Assembly (NCBI RefSeq): GCF_900167455.1
Contig: NZ_FUWJ01000001.1
Location: 1,178,001 to 1,242,000, forward strand
Length of the DNA stretch: 64,000 nucleotides
From: Enhydrobacter aerosaccus
Lineage (GTDB): Bacteria > Pseudomonadota > Alphaproteobacteria > Reyranellales > Reyranellaceae
Direction of reading: 5' to 3'
The translations under genes and the position numbers were made by a program. The notes beneath the pieces were generated by a model, which ran no database searches, had not been told where the DNA came from, and was given only the letters and a program-made list of their open reading frames with translations. Each line of letters begins with the position of its first letter. Within the stretch, counting starts at the first letter, position 1. Shown here piece by piece: positions 17,214 to 26,747 of this stretch.

Positions 17214-17253
17214 GGGCTGCTCCTTTTTCGTCGGACAGTCTATACAGGCGTCC

Positions 17254-18138
17254 ATGAGTACATTGAACGGCATGCCGGGTCCGACGTCCCGGGTCTTCTT
17301 TTCCCAACGTCTGCGGTTGCACTATGTCGACTGGGGCAATCCCGAGGCGCCGCCGCTCCTGTTGGTCCATGGCGGACGCGATCATTGCCGCAACTGGGAT
17401 TGGGTCGCCCAGGCGCTGCGCAAGGACTGGCACATCATCTGCCCTGATCTGCGCGGGCATGGCGACAGTCAGTGGTCGCCCGACGGCAATTACTCAATGT
17501 CGGCCTATATCTACGACCTGGCGCAGCTCATTCATCAACAGGGCCTGGCGCCGGTCACGATCATCGCCCATTCGCTGGGCGGCAACATCAGCCTGCGCTA
17601 CACCGGCATCTATCCCGAGAGCGTGCGCAAGCTGGTGGCGATCGAAGGATTGGGGCCCTCGCCCAAGGTGATCGCCGAGCGTGGCCAGAAGACCATGGCC
17701 GATCGCATGCGCGAGTGGGTCGACGAGCAACGCAAGCTGTCCGGCCGCCTGCCGCGCCGCTATGCCAGCATCGAGGATGCCTTCAAGCGCATGCAGGAGG
17801 AGAACAAGCACCTTTCTGCCGAACAGGCGCGCCACCTGACGCAGCAGGGCGTCAACCAGAACGAGGACGGCACCTACAGCTGGAAGTTCGACAACTATGT
17901 GCGCGCCTGGCCGCCCTATGACATGAGCTATCCGGACATCGAGAGCCTTTGGGCGGGCATTTCCTGCCCGACGCTGCTGGTCTACGGCAAGGAGAGCTGG
18001 GCCTCCAACCCCGAGAAGGATGGCCGGCTGCAGCACTTCAAGACCGCCAAGGTGGTGGAGTTCGATAATGCCGGGCATTGGGTCCATCATGACCGGCTCG
18101 AGGACTTCGTCGAAACTGCCCGGACCTTCATTGCCTGA
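17254..18138 (+). CDS. Alpha/beta hydrolase
   Basis: 294 aa from ATG 17254. Canonical alpha/beta-hydrolase features: oxyanion segment LLVHGGRDHCRNWDW, nucleophile elbow IIAHSLGGNISLRY, late acid around LLVYGKESW and catalytic His in NAGHWVHHD near the C-terminus. The gene is divergent from the GFA gene and precedes the glycosylase gene by 41 bp. Possible roles include ester, epoxide or haloalkane hydrolysis; nothing decides among them. No signal peptide. Confidence 0.9.
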   Translation: MSTLNGMPGPTSRVFFSQRLRLHYVDWGNPEAPPLLLVHGGRDHCRNWDWVAQALRKDWHIICPDLRGHGDSQWSPDGNYSMSAYIYDLAQLIHQQGLAPVTIIAHSLGGNISLRYTGIYPESVRKLVAIEGLGPSPKVIAERGQKTMADRMREWVDEQRKLSGRLPRRYASIEDAFKRMQEENKHLSAEQARHLTQQGVNQNEDGTYSWKFDNYVRAWPPYDMSYPDIESLWAGISCPTLLVYGKESWASNPEKDGRLQHFKTAKVVEFDNAGHWVHHDRLEDFVETARTFIA

Positions 18139-18179
18139 ACTCGTGTGATACCAGGACCGATAGGTGCCGATTGAGGCCC

Positions 18180-18770
18180 ATGTCGCAAGCCGATGTCCTG
18201 CTCCAGGAAGTGCAGTCCTGCACCGTTTGCGCGAGCACGCTGCCTGCCGGTCCGCGTCCGGTCGTGCAGTTCAGCGGCCGCTCGCGACTGGTCATCATCG
18301 GGCAGGCGCCGGGATCGCGGGTCCATGCGAGCGGGGTGCCATGGAATGACCGCAGCGGCGAGCGGCTGCGCGACTGGACGGGACTGACAGCGGCGGAATT
18401 CTACGACCCGACGAAGGTCGCCCTGATTCCGATGGGGTTTTGCTATCCGGGAGCGGGGAAGAGCGGCGACCTGCCGCCGCGTCGCGAGTGTGCGCCGCTG
18501 TGGCACGACCGCATCCTCGAGGTTCTGCCGGCGCGGCGGCTCACCCTGCTTGTCGGTGGCTATGCCCAGGCGCGCTATCTCGGTAAAGGACAGGCGCTGA
18601 CCAAGACCGTGAAGAACTTCGCGCGCCATCGGCCGGATTTCTTTCCCTTGCCGCATCCTTCGTGGCGTAGTGCCATCTGGATGCGGCGCAATCCGTGGTT
18701 CGAGGCGGAAGTGCTGCCCGAACTTCAACAGGCCGTTCGCGAGGCCATGTCGGGAGGAAGCAAAGAATGA
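18180..18770 (+). CDS. Uracil-DNA glycosylase superfamily protein, Fe-S type
   Basis: 196 aa from ATG 18180. The N-terminal CTVC and later Cys (Cys14, Cys17, Cys88, Cys104) have the spacing of the 4Fe-4S cluster in family 4/5 uracil-DNA glycosylases. Motif A reads VIIGQAPGSRVHASGVPW (GQAPG instead of the usual GEAPG) and the motif B region is PLPHPSWRS. It should therefore be a base-excision repair enzyme or close relative, although the altered motif A leaves substrate open. Its TGA overlaps the ATG of the downstream alcohol dehydrogenase. Confidence 0.85.
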   Translation: MSQADVLLQEVQSCTVCASTLPAGPRPVVQFSGRSRLVIIGQAPGSRVHASGVPWNDRSGERLRDWTGLTAAEFYDPTKVALIPMGFCYPGAGKSGDLPPRRECAPLWHDRILEVLPARRLTLLVGGYAQARYLGKGQALTKTVKNFARHRPDFFPLPHPSWRSAIWMRRNPWFEAEVLPELQQAVREAMSGGSKE

Positions 18771-19786
18771 AGGCGGCAATCTTCCGCGGCGGCGACATCG
18801 TCGTCGACACGGTACCGGCACCGGTGCCGGCTCAGGGGCAGGTTCTGGTGAAGACCCTGGCCTGTGGCATCTGCGGCTCCGACCTGCACGCGGCGAAGCA
18901 CGCGCATCGCATGGTCGAGGTCACCAGGCGTATTCCCGGCCGCGTCCCGATGGATCTGTCGCGCGACATCGTGTTCGGTCACGAGTTCTGCTGCGAGGTC
19001 ATCGACTACGGGCCGAACACCGACAAGCGATTGAAGCCCGGGACGCGGGTCTGCTCGATGCCGGTGATGATGGAGGCCGACGGCCCCAAGGGCATGGGCT
19101 ATTCCAACACCTATGTCGGCGGCTATGCCGAGCAGATGCTGCTGTCGGCGCCTCTCATGCTGGAAGTGCCCAACGGCTTGCCGACCGAGCATGCGGCACT
19201 GACCGAGCCTTTGGCGGTGGGCGTGCATGCTGTCGAGAAGGCAAATCTCAAGGGCGACGAGACGCCCCTCGTCGTCGGCTGCGGTCCGGTTGGGCTTGCC
19301 GTGATTGCCGCGCTGCGGCTGAAGAACCTTCGACCCATCGTCGCGGCGGACTTCTCGCCCAAGCGTCGCGAACTCGCCGCCACGATGGGGGCGGACGTCG
19401 TGATCGATCCGGCGAAGGAGGATCCCTACGCCAAGCTTGCCGCCGACAAGCGCGCGGTGATCTTTGAATGTGTCGGCGTACCCGGGTTGATCCAGCAGGT
19501 GTTCGAGCGGGCGCCGCGGGATGCGCGGATCGTCGTCGCCGGCGTCTGCATGGAAAGCGATCGCATCGAACCCATGTTCGGCATCATGAAGGAACTCAAT
19601 GTGCAATTCGTACTGGGCTACACGCCGGACGAGTTCGCACGCTCGTTGCGTTTGCTGGCCGAGGGCGCGGTGGATGCGCCATCTCTCATCACGGCGAAGG
19701 TCGGGCTCGACGGCGTGAAGACGGCGTTCGAAGAACTGGGCAACCCCGAAAGACATACGAAAATCCTCGTCGAGCCCTGGCGCTGA
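18767..19786 (+). CDS. Zinc-dependent alcohol dehydrogenase-family protein (MDR)
   Basis: 339 aa from ATG 18767 with GGGAGG upstream and ATGA overlap with the glycosylase gene. Catalytic zinc region CGICGSDLHAAKHA and GHEFCCEV are present, as is a Rossmann region VVGCGPVGLAVIAAL. The segment after the catalytic His (PGTRVCSMPVMMEADGPKG) has no four-Cys structural zinc lobe, unlike classical ADHs. It oxidises an alcohol or polyol with NAD(P). Substrate unknown; coupling with a DNA glycosylase gene looks positional rather than functional. Confidence 0.88.
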   Translation: MKAAIFRGGDIVVDTVPAPVPAQGQVLVKTLACGICGSDLHAAKHAHRMVEVTRRIPGRVPMDLSRDIVFGHEFCCEVIDYGPNTDKRLKPGTRVCSMPVMMEADGPKGMGYSNTYVGGYAEQMLLSAPLMLEVPNGLPTEHAALTEPLAVGVHAVEKANLKGDETPLVVGCGPVGLAVIAALRLKNLRPIVAADFSPKRRELAATMGADVVIDPAKEDPYAKLAADKRAVIFECVGVPGLIQQVFERAPRDARIVVAGVCMESDRIEPMFGIMKELNVQFVLGYTPDEFARSLRLLAEGAVDAPSLITAKVGLDGVKTAFEELGNPERHTKILVEPWR

Positions 19787-19898
19787 GAGGGAGGTCGCAT
19801 AACCGCTGACGGGTGATGCGTCGGCCATCTGGAACGATTCGAATGAGTTGACCCAAAGGTGGACGGTTGATACCGGTCAGCCCAAGGGAGGACGGCTC

Positions 19899-20513
19899 AT
19901 GAAACTCTATAATTCGATCGGACCCAACCCGCGCATGGTGCGGATGTTCATGGCGGAGAAGGGCATCGACATCCCCAAGGTCGAGGTCGATCTGCGCGGC
20001 GGCGAAAATCGACGCGAGCCGTATTTGAAGCTCAATCCCGCCGGTCAATTGCCGGCGCTCGAACTGGACGATGGCACGGTGCTGGCCGAGATCATCGCGA
20101 TCTGCGAATACCTCGACGAGGTCAAGAAGGACACGCCATCCCTGATCGGCGATACGCCGGAGGAGAGGGCCAAGACCCGCATGTGGACCCGGCGGATCGA
20201 TCTCAACATCGTCGAGCCCGCGACCAACGGTTTCCGCTATGCCGAAGGGATCAAGCTCTTCCAGAGCCGTGTTCATTGCATTCCGCAAGCCGCTGACGAT
20301 CTCAAGGCCTCGGCGCGGGAGAAGCTGAGCTGGCTGGACCGGCTCATGGGTGACAAGCCGTTCATTGCCGGCGACAAGCTCACGATCGCCGACATCCTGC
20401 TGTTCGCCTTCCTCGACTTCATGAAGGGCGTCGGACAGCCGCTCGATTCGGCCTGTCGGAATCTCTCGGCCTGGTTCGATCGCATGAAGGCGCGACCAAG
20501 CGCCGCCGCATGA
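19899..20513 (+). CDS. Glutathione S-transferase family protein
   Basis: 204 aa from ATG 19899, with AAGGGAGG upstream. N-terminal thioredoxin-like domain: MKLYNSIGPNPRMVRMFMAEKGI, the cis-Pro/GSH segment NPAGQLPALELDDG and AEIIAICEYLDE. The helical C-terminal domain contains the N-capping box FIAGDKLTIADILLFAFLDF. Cytosolic, conjugates or reduces electrophiles with glutathione. A 112-bp gap precedes it, with no confident promoter seen. Confidence 0.92.
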   Translation: MKLYNSIGPNPRMVRMFMAEKGIDIPKVEVDLRGGENRREPYLKLNPAGQLPALELDDGTVLAEIIAICEYLDEVKKDTPSLIGDTPEERAKTRMWTRRIDLNIVEPATNGFRYAEGIKLFQSRVHCIPQAADDLKASAREKLSWLDRLMGDKPFIAGDKLTIADILLFAFLDFMKGVGQPLDSACRNLSAWFDRMKARPSAAA

Positions 20514-20610
20514 GCGGCTTCGCAGGCTTTGCCTTCTTTTTGTCGCTTTCCGGGACCTAGCTTCGCGCCCACCGAACGGGGACGTTTTCAATAAGACGCA
20601 AGGATTACAA

Positions 20611-21816
20611 ATGCGCCGTCTGATTGCTTCGCTTGCACTCGTCGCCACCTCTGCCTTGACCATCGCGCCGGTCCTCGCCGCCAATCCACCACCGTCGACC
20701 GCGGCCGCCACCACTTCTACGACACCCCAGACGGCCAAGGGGCTTTGGCTGCTGACGGACTATCCCTCGCAGACGGTGAGGGCTGGGGAAACCACGAGCA
20801 TCCACTTCAAGCTCCAGAACATGGGGCTGCCGCCCGAACCGCTTGCCCTGTCGGTGAGCGATGTGCCGGCTGGATGGAAGATCGACGTCATGGGAAGCGG
20901 CCAACCCGTTGCCGCGGCGATGCCGGCCATGAACGAGAGCGTCAGCCTGCAGCTGCGCGTCGATGTGCCGAAGGAAGCCAAGCCCGGCTCGCACACCGTG
21001 ACGGTCCACGCGAAGGGACCGAACCAGTCGATCGACCTGCCGGTGACGCTGACGATCGGCGAGATCGCACCGGCCAAGCTCACCATCAAGTCGACGCTGC
21101 CGGCCCTGCGCGGCACGCCGAAATCGTCGTTCGACTACAACCTGTCGGTCACCAATGACAGCGGCAAGGATCTCACGGTCGCGCTGAGCGCGCAGGCGCC
21201 GGCCAATTTCCAGACGACCTTCACGGAAGGCTACGGCACCAACGAGATCAGCTCGATTCCGATCCCGGCCGGCCAGTCGAAGGACATCAAGATCAAGGTG
21301 ACGCCGCCGCGAGAGGTGAAGGCGGGCGACTATCCCGTGCTGGTCAAGGCGTCCGCCGAGGGGGCCACGGCCGACCAGCGCGTGACCCTCCAGATCAGCG
21401 GGCAGGGCAAGCTGTCGTTGACGACCAAGGACGGTCGGCTGAGTGGCGATGCCACGGTCGGCAAGAACTCCGAATATACGCTTCTGGTCGGCAATGACGG
21501 GACGGCACCGCTCGAGGATGTGGAGATGTCCGGATCGGTGCCCACCAACTGGAAGGTGGAGTTCAATCCCAAGACCATCCAGAGCATCGCACCCGGCGAC
21601 AAGAAGGAAGTACAGGCTGTCGTCACGCCGGCGGAGAAGGCGATCGCCGGCGACTACGTGGCGTCCTTCCGTGCTGGCGCACGTGGCGATTCCGCCAATG
21701 CCGACTTCCGCATCACGGTGACCACTTCGACCCTGTGGGGTATCGTCGGCGTCGGTATCATTGCCGTTGCGCTGCTGGTGCTGCTGGGCGCCGTTGCGCG
21801 ATTCGGCCGTCGGTAA
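20611..21816 (+). CDS. Exported NEW3-type repeat protein with C-terminal membrane anchor
   Basis: 401 aa. Signal peptide [23 protein letters not shown], then three consecutive immunoglobulin-like units of about 90-100 residues (starting near [24 protein letters not shown] and [11 protein letters not shown]), each ending in a GxHTVTV/GDYPVLV/GDYVASF strand as in NEW3 domains. A single hydrophobic helix [20 protein letters not shown] and a basic tail close the protein, so it should be periplasmic and anchored at the C-terminus. It is immediately upstream of ABC ATPase and permease genes and probably acts with that transporter. The ATPase gene begins 10 bp later. Confidence 0.85.
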   Translation: MRRLIASLALVATSALTIAPVLAANPPPSTAAATTSTTPQTAKGLWLLTDYPSQTVRAGETTSIHFKLQNMGLPPEPLALSVSDVPAGWKIDVMGSGQPVAAAMPAMNESVSLQLRVDVPKEAKPGSHTVTVHAKGPNQSIDLPVTLTIGEIAPAKLTIKSTLPALRGTPKSSFDYNLSVTNDSGKDLTVALSAQAPANFQTTFTEGYGTNEISSIPIPAGQSKDIKIKVTPPREVKAGDYPVLVKASAEGATADQRVTLQISGQGKLSLTTKDGRLSGDATVGKNSEYTLLVGNDGTAPLEDVEMSGSVPTNWKVEFNPKTIQSIAPGDKKEVQAVVTPAEKAIAGDYVASFRAGARGDSANADFRITVTTSTLWGIVGVGIIAVALLVLLGAVARFGRR

Positions 21817-21826
21817 GCTGGCGGCG

Positions 21827-22765
21827 ATGAGCGACAATGTCATCGAAGCGCACGGACTGACCAAGGCCTATGGCGCCGCCCGTGCGGTGAATGCCATCGA
21901 CCTGACCGTCCGTCGCGGCGAAATCTTCGGCCTGCTGGGGCCCAACGGCGCTGGCAAGACGACGACGATCCTCATGCTGCTGGGACTGACCGAGACCAGC
22001 AGCGGTACGGTCAGCGTTCTGGGCTTCGACCCGGTGCGCCAACCGCTCGAAGTCAAGCGCCGCGTCGGCTACCTGCCCGATGCCGTCGGTTTCTACGATC
22101 ATCTGACGGCGCGCGAGAACCTGACCTACACGGCGCGCCTTCTCGACATCCCCCGTCGCGAGACAGACGGGCGGATCATGGAGGCCCTGCAGAGCGTCGA
22201 GCTGGCCGATGTGGTCGACAAGCGCGTTGCCACCTTCTCCCGCGGCATGCGGCAGCGGCTCGGCATCGCGGAAATCGTGATGAAGAAGGCGGAGGTTGCC
22301 ATCCTGGACGAGCCGACATCCGGCCTCGATCCCCATGCCACCTTCGAATTGCTGGAGATGATCCGGCGGCTCAAGAAATCGGGCGTAGCGGTGCTGCTCT
22401 CCTCGCATCTGCTCGATCGGGTGCAGAGCGTTTGCGATCGCGTGGCGCTGTTCAACCGTGGCAAGATCGCGTTGATGGGAACGGTGGTCGAGTTGGCCAA
22501 CCAGGTCCTGGGCGCGGGCCATCCGTTGCTCGTGGAAGCCACCGGCACCGACGTTGCGGCGACCTTGCGGGGCATCCCGGGGGTGCAGCAGGTCGTGGCC
22601 TCCGGCGACGGGGCTTGGCGGGTGATCGCCGATCGCGACGTCCGGGCCGAGGCTGCCCAGCGCATCATCACGTCGGGCGGGGCCCTGACCCGCCTCGCGG
22701 ATCTGCAGCCCAGCCTCGAGGAAGTCTACACGCGCTATTTCCAGGAGGCCCGCCATGCCGCGTAG
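21827..22765 (+). CDS. ABC transporter ATP-binding protein (ABC-2 type exporter)
   Basis: 312 aa from ATG 21827. Walker [11 protein letters not shown] (about residues 38-47), signature [10 protein letters not shown], Walker [13 protein letters not shown] and switch His in LLSSHLLD are all intact. The about 80-residue C-terminal extension is typical of NatA/CcmA-like ATPases of ABC-2 exporters. It overlaps the permease start by 11 bp, so the two products are made together; the NEW3 protein upstream is the likely third component. Cargo unknown. Confidence 0.93.
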   Translation: MSDNVIEAHGLTKAYGAARAVNAIDLTVRRGEIFGLLGPNGAGKTTTILMLLGLTETSSGTVSVLGFDPVRQPLEVKRRVGYLPDAVGFYDHLTARENLTYTARLLDIPRRETDGRIMEALQSVELADVVDKRVATFSRGMRQRLGIAEIVMKKAEVAILDEPTSGLDPHATFELLEMIRRLKKSGVAVLLSSHLLDRVQSVCDRVALFNRGKIALMGTVVELANQVLGAGHPLLVEATGTDVAATLRGIPGVQQVVASGDGAWRVIADRDVRAEAAQRIITSGGALTRLADLQPSLEEVYTRYFQEARHAA

Positions 22766-23726
22766 CGCCACGCGCCGCGAAGGCTCGCCGTTCACCGGGA
22801 TCGGTCCGGTCTACATGAAGGAGCTGGCCGACAACCTCTCCAGCATCCGCATGCTGGTGCTGACGCTGTTCATCATCGTCTTCGGGGCCTTTCCCGTCGC
22901 GTCCTCGCTGCAGCAGCTCCGCACCGTGGTAAGCTCGGATGCGTTCCTGTTCCTGCGCATCTTCACGATCGAGCCGGAGCAGGTACCGATCCCCTTCGTG
23001 CAGGCCCTGAACTTCATCATCCCCTTGATGGCGATCGGCCTGGGCTTCGATCTCGTGAACAGTGAGTTCAATCGTCGTACCCTGAGCCGCGTGCTGTCGC
23101 AGCCGCTCTATCGGGACGCCTTGCTGCTCGGCAAGTTCCTGGCCGGCCTGACGACCCTGGCAGTGGCGATGGTGGCGCTCTGGCTGATCGTGTTCGGCGC
23201 CGGCCTGCTGCTGCTTGGCCTGCCGCCCCGCGGCGTCGAGGTGGCCCGCGGCATCGGCTTCCTCGTGGTCGCGGTGGCCTATGGCGGCGTGTGGCTGGCG
23301 ATCGCCATGCTGTTCTCGGTGATCTTCCGCTCGACGGCCACGTCGGCACTGTGCGCTCTCGGACTTTGGCTGTTGTTCTTCATCCTCTGGCCGATGATTG
23401 CCCAGGCGATCACCATGGCCTTCGTGCCGGCGGAGATCACGAGCCTCGACCAGTTTGTCGGCCTGCAACAGCTGGGACTTGCCCTGCAGCGGGTTTCGCC
23501 GGGAACGCTGTTTACCGAGGCGGTCCTGGGACTCCTCAATCCCGAGACACGAACGCTGGGGCCGATGCTGCCGACCCAGATGCGCGGGGCGATCATGGGA
23601 GCGCCGCTGGCACTGGATCAAAGCCTGCTCTTGATCTGGCCGCAGGTTACCGGTCTGATTGCCGGCATGATCGTCGTGTTCTCGGCCTCATACGTCATCT
23701 TCCAGCGCGAGGAAGTACGCGCCTGA
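22755..23726 (+). CDS. ABC-2 family permease
   Basis: 323 aa, with six hydrophobic segments: one after residue 30 ([20 protein letters not shown]), others around [67 protein letters not shown] and the C-terminal [20 protein letters not shown] cytoplasmic segment [19 protein letters not shown] between helices 2 and 3 resembles the coupling region of NosY-like ABC-2 permeases. Forms a complex with the preceding ATPase in the inner membrane. Confidence 0.9.
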   Translation: MPRSATRREGSPFTGIGPVYMKELADNLSSIRMLVLTLFIIVFGAFPVASSLQQLRTVVSSDAFLFLRIFTIEPEQVPIPFVQALNFIIPLMAIGLGFDLVNSEFNRRTLSRVLSQPLYRDALLLGKFLAGLTTLAVAMVALWLIVFGAGLLLLGLPPRGVEVARGIGFLVVAVAYGGVWLAIAMLFSVIFRSTATSALCALGLWLLFFILWPMIAQAITMAFVPAEITSLDQFVGLQQLGLALQRVSPGTLFTEAVLGLLNPETRTLGPMLPTQMRGAIMGAPLALDQSLLLIWPQVTGLIAGMIVVFSASYVIFQREEVRA

Positions 23727-24421
23727 AGGACTGGACCACCGTTGCCGCGCACAACAATGCGCGCTGGTGCAATGCCGTGTGCTTCGCGCACGGCAAGCCG
23801 GGGAGATTTTTGCCTCACACCTGGGTGAACGCCGAGCCGGTGCCGCGGTTCTATCCCAACGTGGTCACCCTCACGACCGGAGACCTCGATGTCGACGAGC
23901 AACGGCAGACGGTGCGGCTGCTGCTGTCATCGCACCTGCCGGGGCGCTGGGCCGTCAAGGACAGCTTCAAATCGCTCAACCTTGCTCGCCTCGGATTCGA
24001 GATCCTTGAGGAGGCGAACTGGGTTCGGAAAATACAGCCAAAGACGGAGGCCGGCTGGAAGGCGGAGGCTGGGCCCATGGTTTCCGGCCTGTCATGGGAG
24101 CGCGCGGGGCCGGGGGGAGATGCCTTTCCGGCGGTGCTGTTCGGTGACGACAACTTCGTCATGTATTCGGGCCGTCGTGACGGCGCCATTGTTGCCGGCG
24201 GGACCTTCTATCGCGCCGACAACGTCGTGGGGTTGTCCAACGTCGTCGCTGATTCCGATGAAGCCTCTGCGGTCTGGCGCGATCTCGCCTTGCTCGCGGC
24301 CGTGACGTTTCCCGGCCTGCCCGTGGTCGGGTACGAATCCGGCCACGAACTCAAAGCGGCCCACAAGGCCGGCTTCGAGATTGGCGATCCTCTGCGCATC
24401 TGGGTGAAGGCGCGGGATTAA
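23723..24421 (+). CDS. Uncharacterised protein, apparent CTG start
   Basis: 232 aa if started at CTG 23723, whose TGA overlap with the permease stop mimics the usual ATGA coupling and which has GAGGAA about 9 nt upstream. No ATG or GTG occurs in frame until GTG 23777. The first residues DWTTVAAHNNARWCNAVC appear to be an integral part of the fold, which argues for the early start. The C-terminal half (VVADSDEASAVWRDLALLAAVTFPGLPVVGYESG) has the look of a small GNAT-like alpha/beta domain, but without the acetyl-CoA P-loop motif. Coupled to the ABC exporter operon. Function unknown. Confidence 0.7.
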   Translation: MKDWTTVAAHNNARWCNAVCFAHGKPGRFLPHTWVNAEPVPRFYPNVVTLTTGDLDVDEQRQTVRLLLSSHLPGRWAVKDSFKSLNLARLGFEILEEANWVRKIQPKTEAGWKAEAGPMVSGLSWERAGPGGDAFPAVLFGDDNFVMYSGRRDGAIVAGGTFYRADNVVGLSNVVADSDEASAVWRDLALLAAVTFPGLPVVGYESGHELKAAHKAGFEIGDPLRIWVKARD

Positions 24422-24594
24422 CGCCGGTTCGGCTAACGGTCGTTGACGACCGGAATCGGCCCATCGGCTTGTCTTCCCCTATGCTGGCGCCGACTTTTCC
24501 ATGATGGAGGCGTTTCGTGCGCCGCGCTGTGTCTTTACCAAGCGCTCACATTTGCCCCCGGTTACCAACAGGTAATCGTTATTTTTCCGTTTCT

Positions 24595-25338
24595 TTAACG
24601 GGAGTGGTCCGCGGGGACGTACCCGCAGGCCATCAGCGCCTCGATCATGTGAGGGGGTGGGGCGGCCTCCACCCTGATGGGCGGCTTGGTCTTGGACAGG
24701 GGCAGGACGATGGCCCGCGAATGCAGATGCAGGAGTTGCCCGGGCTTGGCCGCGCCGTAGAGCCGGTCCGCCACCACCGGGCAACCCGCCTGCGCGCAAT
24801 GGACCCGGATTTGATGTGTGCGGCCCGTCTCGGGCTTCAACTCCAGCCACGTCATCCCCGGACCATGGCCCAGCACCTTGTAGCGGGTCACTGCCGGTTG
24901 GCCCTTGTCGGATGCCTTCACCCACCAGCCGTTCCGAGTGTTCACTTTCAGCAGGGGCCACTCGAACACGCCTTGCTCGGCGGGCGGCGCGCCCTCGACA
25001 ATGGCCCAGTAGGTCTTTTCCGTATCCCGGCCCGAAAAGAGCCGTCCGAGCTTGCTGAGCGCCTTCGGATGCCGGCCCAGCACCAATACGCCGGACGTAT
25101 CGGCATCGAGACGGTGCGCCAGCGCCGGTGGCCGCGGCAGGCCGTAGCGCAGCGCATCGAAGCATTCCTCGAGATTGGGGGCTCCGCTCGGGCCGGCATG
25201 CACCGCCAGGCCGGCCGGCTTGTCGATCACCAGAATCAGCCCGTCTCGATACAGCACCCGTCCCTGGATCTCCTCGGGCGAGAGCGGGGGCGGCCGACGC
25301 GAGGGCGGCAGGGGGCGGCGGGTCAGAGGCTGGGCCAT
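24595..25338 (-). CDS. RluA-family RNA pseudouridine synthase
   Basis: 247 aa. Catalytic motif HRLDADTSGVLVLG contains the conserved Asp; YWAIVEG, ETGRTHQIRVHCAQAGCPVVADRLYG and LHLHSRAI are further RluA signatures. There is no S4 domain at the N-terminus, so it is the short RluA/RluC-like type; it isomerises uridine in rRNA or tRNA. Its first 16 bp overlap the end of the amidase gene. Downstream (24422-24594) I see only a short inverted repeat GGTTACC-AACA-GGTAATC and no clear terminator. Confidence 0.93.
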   Translation of the reverse strand: MAQPLTRRPLPPSRRPPPLSPEEIQGRVLYRDGLILVIDKPAGLAVHAGPSGAPNLEECFDALRYGLPRPPALAHRLDADTSGVLVLGRHPKALSKLGRLFSGRDTEKTYWAIVEGAPPAEQGVFEWPLLKVNTRNGWWVKASDKGQPAVTRYKVLGHGPGMTWLELKPETGRTHQIRVHCAQAGCPVVADRLYGAAKPGQLLHLHSRAIVLPLSKTKPPIRVEAAPPPHMIEALMACGYVPADHSR

Positions 25339-26747
25339 CGCGCCAACCAGTCCTCGCTGGCTTCGTACAAGGCGGCGGCGCGCAACACGGACGCGTCGTC
25401 ACGGAAATGACCGACGATCTGCAAGCCGATCGGCAGTCCTTCGCTATCGTAGCCACAGCACAGGCTGAGTGCGGGGTGGCCCGTGATGTTGAAGGCCATG
25501 CAATAGGGGAAGAAGTTGCGTCGAAGTTCGCCGACGTCGATACCGTCGATGGTGATGGGTTCGAACAGGTCCTGGTCGATGGGCAGGGCGGTTCGCGCCA
25601 GTGTCGGCGTGACGAGGTAATCCGCCTTTTCGAACCAGCGCTGGATCAGCCGGAAAATCTCGGCGCGTTGGAACATCGCCTTCTGGTAGTCGGCACCGGT
25701 CCAGTCCTGCGCCATTGCCACCTGGCGGACCAGCGAGGGCGACATGCGCTCGCCGTCACGCAAGATCATGTCGTGGAACCGGGCGCGCCAGGTCGTGTGG
25801 TTGATGATCTTCCAGACCGCTTCCATGTCCGGCACCGGCTGATCGAGCTCGATCAGCTCGGCGCCGAGATCGCGCAGTCTGGTCAGCGCGGCCTCGAATG
25901 CGACCTGAACGTCCTTGGCGACGTAGGTGTTGCCGAAGCGCAGAGCGTGGAGAATGCGTTTGCCCCTGAGGTCGCCGTCCGGCCGCGCGGCCGATATATA
26001 GTCCTGAGCGGGGATGCCGATCGACCAGGGATCGACCGGATGCGGGCCGGCCATGGCCTGCAGCATCAGCGCCGTGTCCATCACCGTGCGGGTCATTGGC
26101 GTGACATAGGTATAGTTGCCGAAGGCATCGGGCGCCTGGCTGTGCGGCACGACGCCCAGGCTCTGCTTGAAGCCGACCATGCCGTTGGCCGAGGCCGGAA
26201 TGCGGGTCGAGCCGCCGCCGTCGGTGGCGATGCCGATCGGCCCGATGCCGGCGGCAACGGCAACCGCAGCACCGCCGCTCGATCCGCCGGACGAACGCTC
26301 GGCATTCCAGGCGTTGCGGGTGCGGCCGAACAACGGCGCGTCGGTCAGGGCCTTGTGTCCGAACTCCGGTGTCGTCGTCTTGCCAAACAGGATCGCGCCC
26401 GCCGCTTTCAGCCGCGCGGCGGCGACGGCATCGTCTCGCGGGACGTTCGTTTCGTACAGCCGGGAGCCGAAGGTCGTTCTCACCCCAGCCGTATTCACGA
26501 GGTCCTTGACCGAATAGGGGATGCCATGCAGCGGACCGAGGGCCTTGCCCTGCATCACGGCTTGTTCGGCTTCACGCGCAGCGGCCATCGCTTGGTCCGG
26601 AACCAGCGTTATGAAGCAGTTCAGGATTGGCTGGAGCCTGTCCGCGCGATCGAGAACGGCCTTTGTCAGTTCGACCGGCGAAAGCTTCCGCGCCGCGATC
26701 TGCTCCCGCAGTGTGGCGGCCGGAAGCTGCCAGAGCTCGGCGGTCAT
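25323..26747 (-). CDS. Amidase-signature family hydrolase
   Basis: 474 aa from ATG 26747, chosen because this ATG overlaps the TGA of the upstream FAH gene (ATGA) and the protein then starts MTAELWQLPAATLREQI like the other amidase here. The Ser-cisSer-Lys triad is complete: Lys81 (PYSVKDLVNTAG), Ser156 (GGSSGGAAV) and Ser180 (TDGGGSTRIP). Cytosolic amide hydrolase of unknown substrate. Coupling with an FAH-family gene suggests degradation of an amide or lactam-derived compound. Confidence 0.9.
   Translation of the reverse strand: MTAELWQLPAATLREQIAARKLSPVELTKAVLDRADRLQPILNCFITLVPDQAMAAAREAEQAVMQGKALGPLHGIPYSVKDLVNTAGVRTTFGSRLYETNVPRDDAVAAARLKAAGAILFGKTTTPEFGHKALTDAPLFGRTRNAWNAERSSGGSSGGAAVAVAAGIGPIGIATDGGGSTRIPASANGMVGFKQSLGVVPHSQAPDAFGNYTYVTPMTRTVMDTALMLQAMAGPHPVDPWSIGIPAQDYISAARPDGDLRGKRILHALRFGNTYVAKDVQVAFEAALTRLRDLGAELIELDQPVPDMEAVWKIINHTTWRARFHDMILRDGERMSPSLVRQVAMAQDWTGADYQKAMFQRAEIFRLIQRWFEKADYLVTPTLARTALPIDQDLFEPITIDGIDVGELRRNFFPYCMAFNITGHPALSLCCGYDSEGLPIGLQIVGHFRDDASVLRAAALYEASEDWLARWPSL

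Noticed and set aside
20505..20541. Short hairpins followed by TCTTTTT after the GST gene
   Set aside because: The stem next to the T-run is only 4 bp (AGGC/GCCT); too weak to call a terminator with confidence.
24560..24601. Inverted repeats GGTTACC/GGTAATC and CCGTT/AACGG below the pseudouridine synthase gene
   Set aside because: Short and followed by A-rich, not T-rich, sequence on the transcribed minus strand; one arm overlaps the stop codon.
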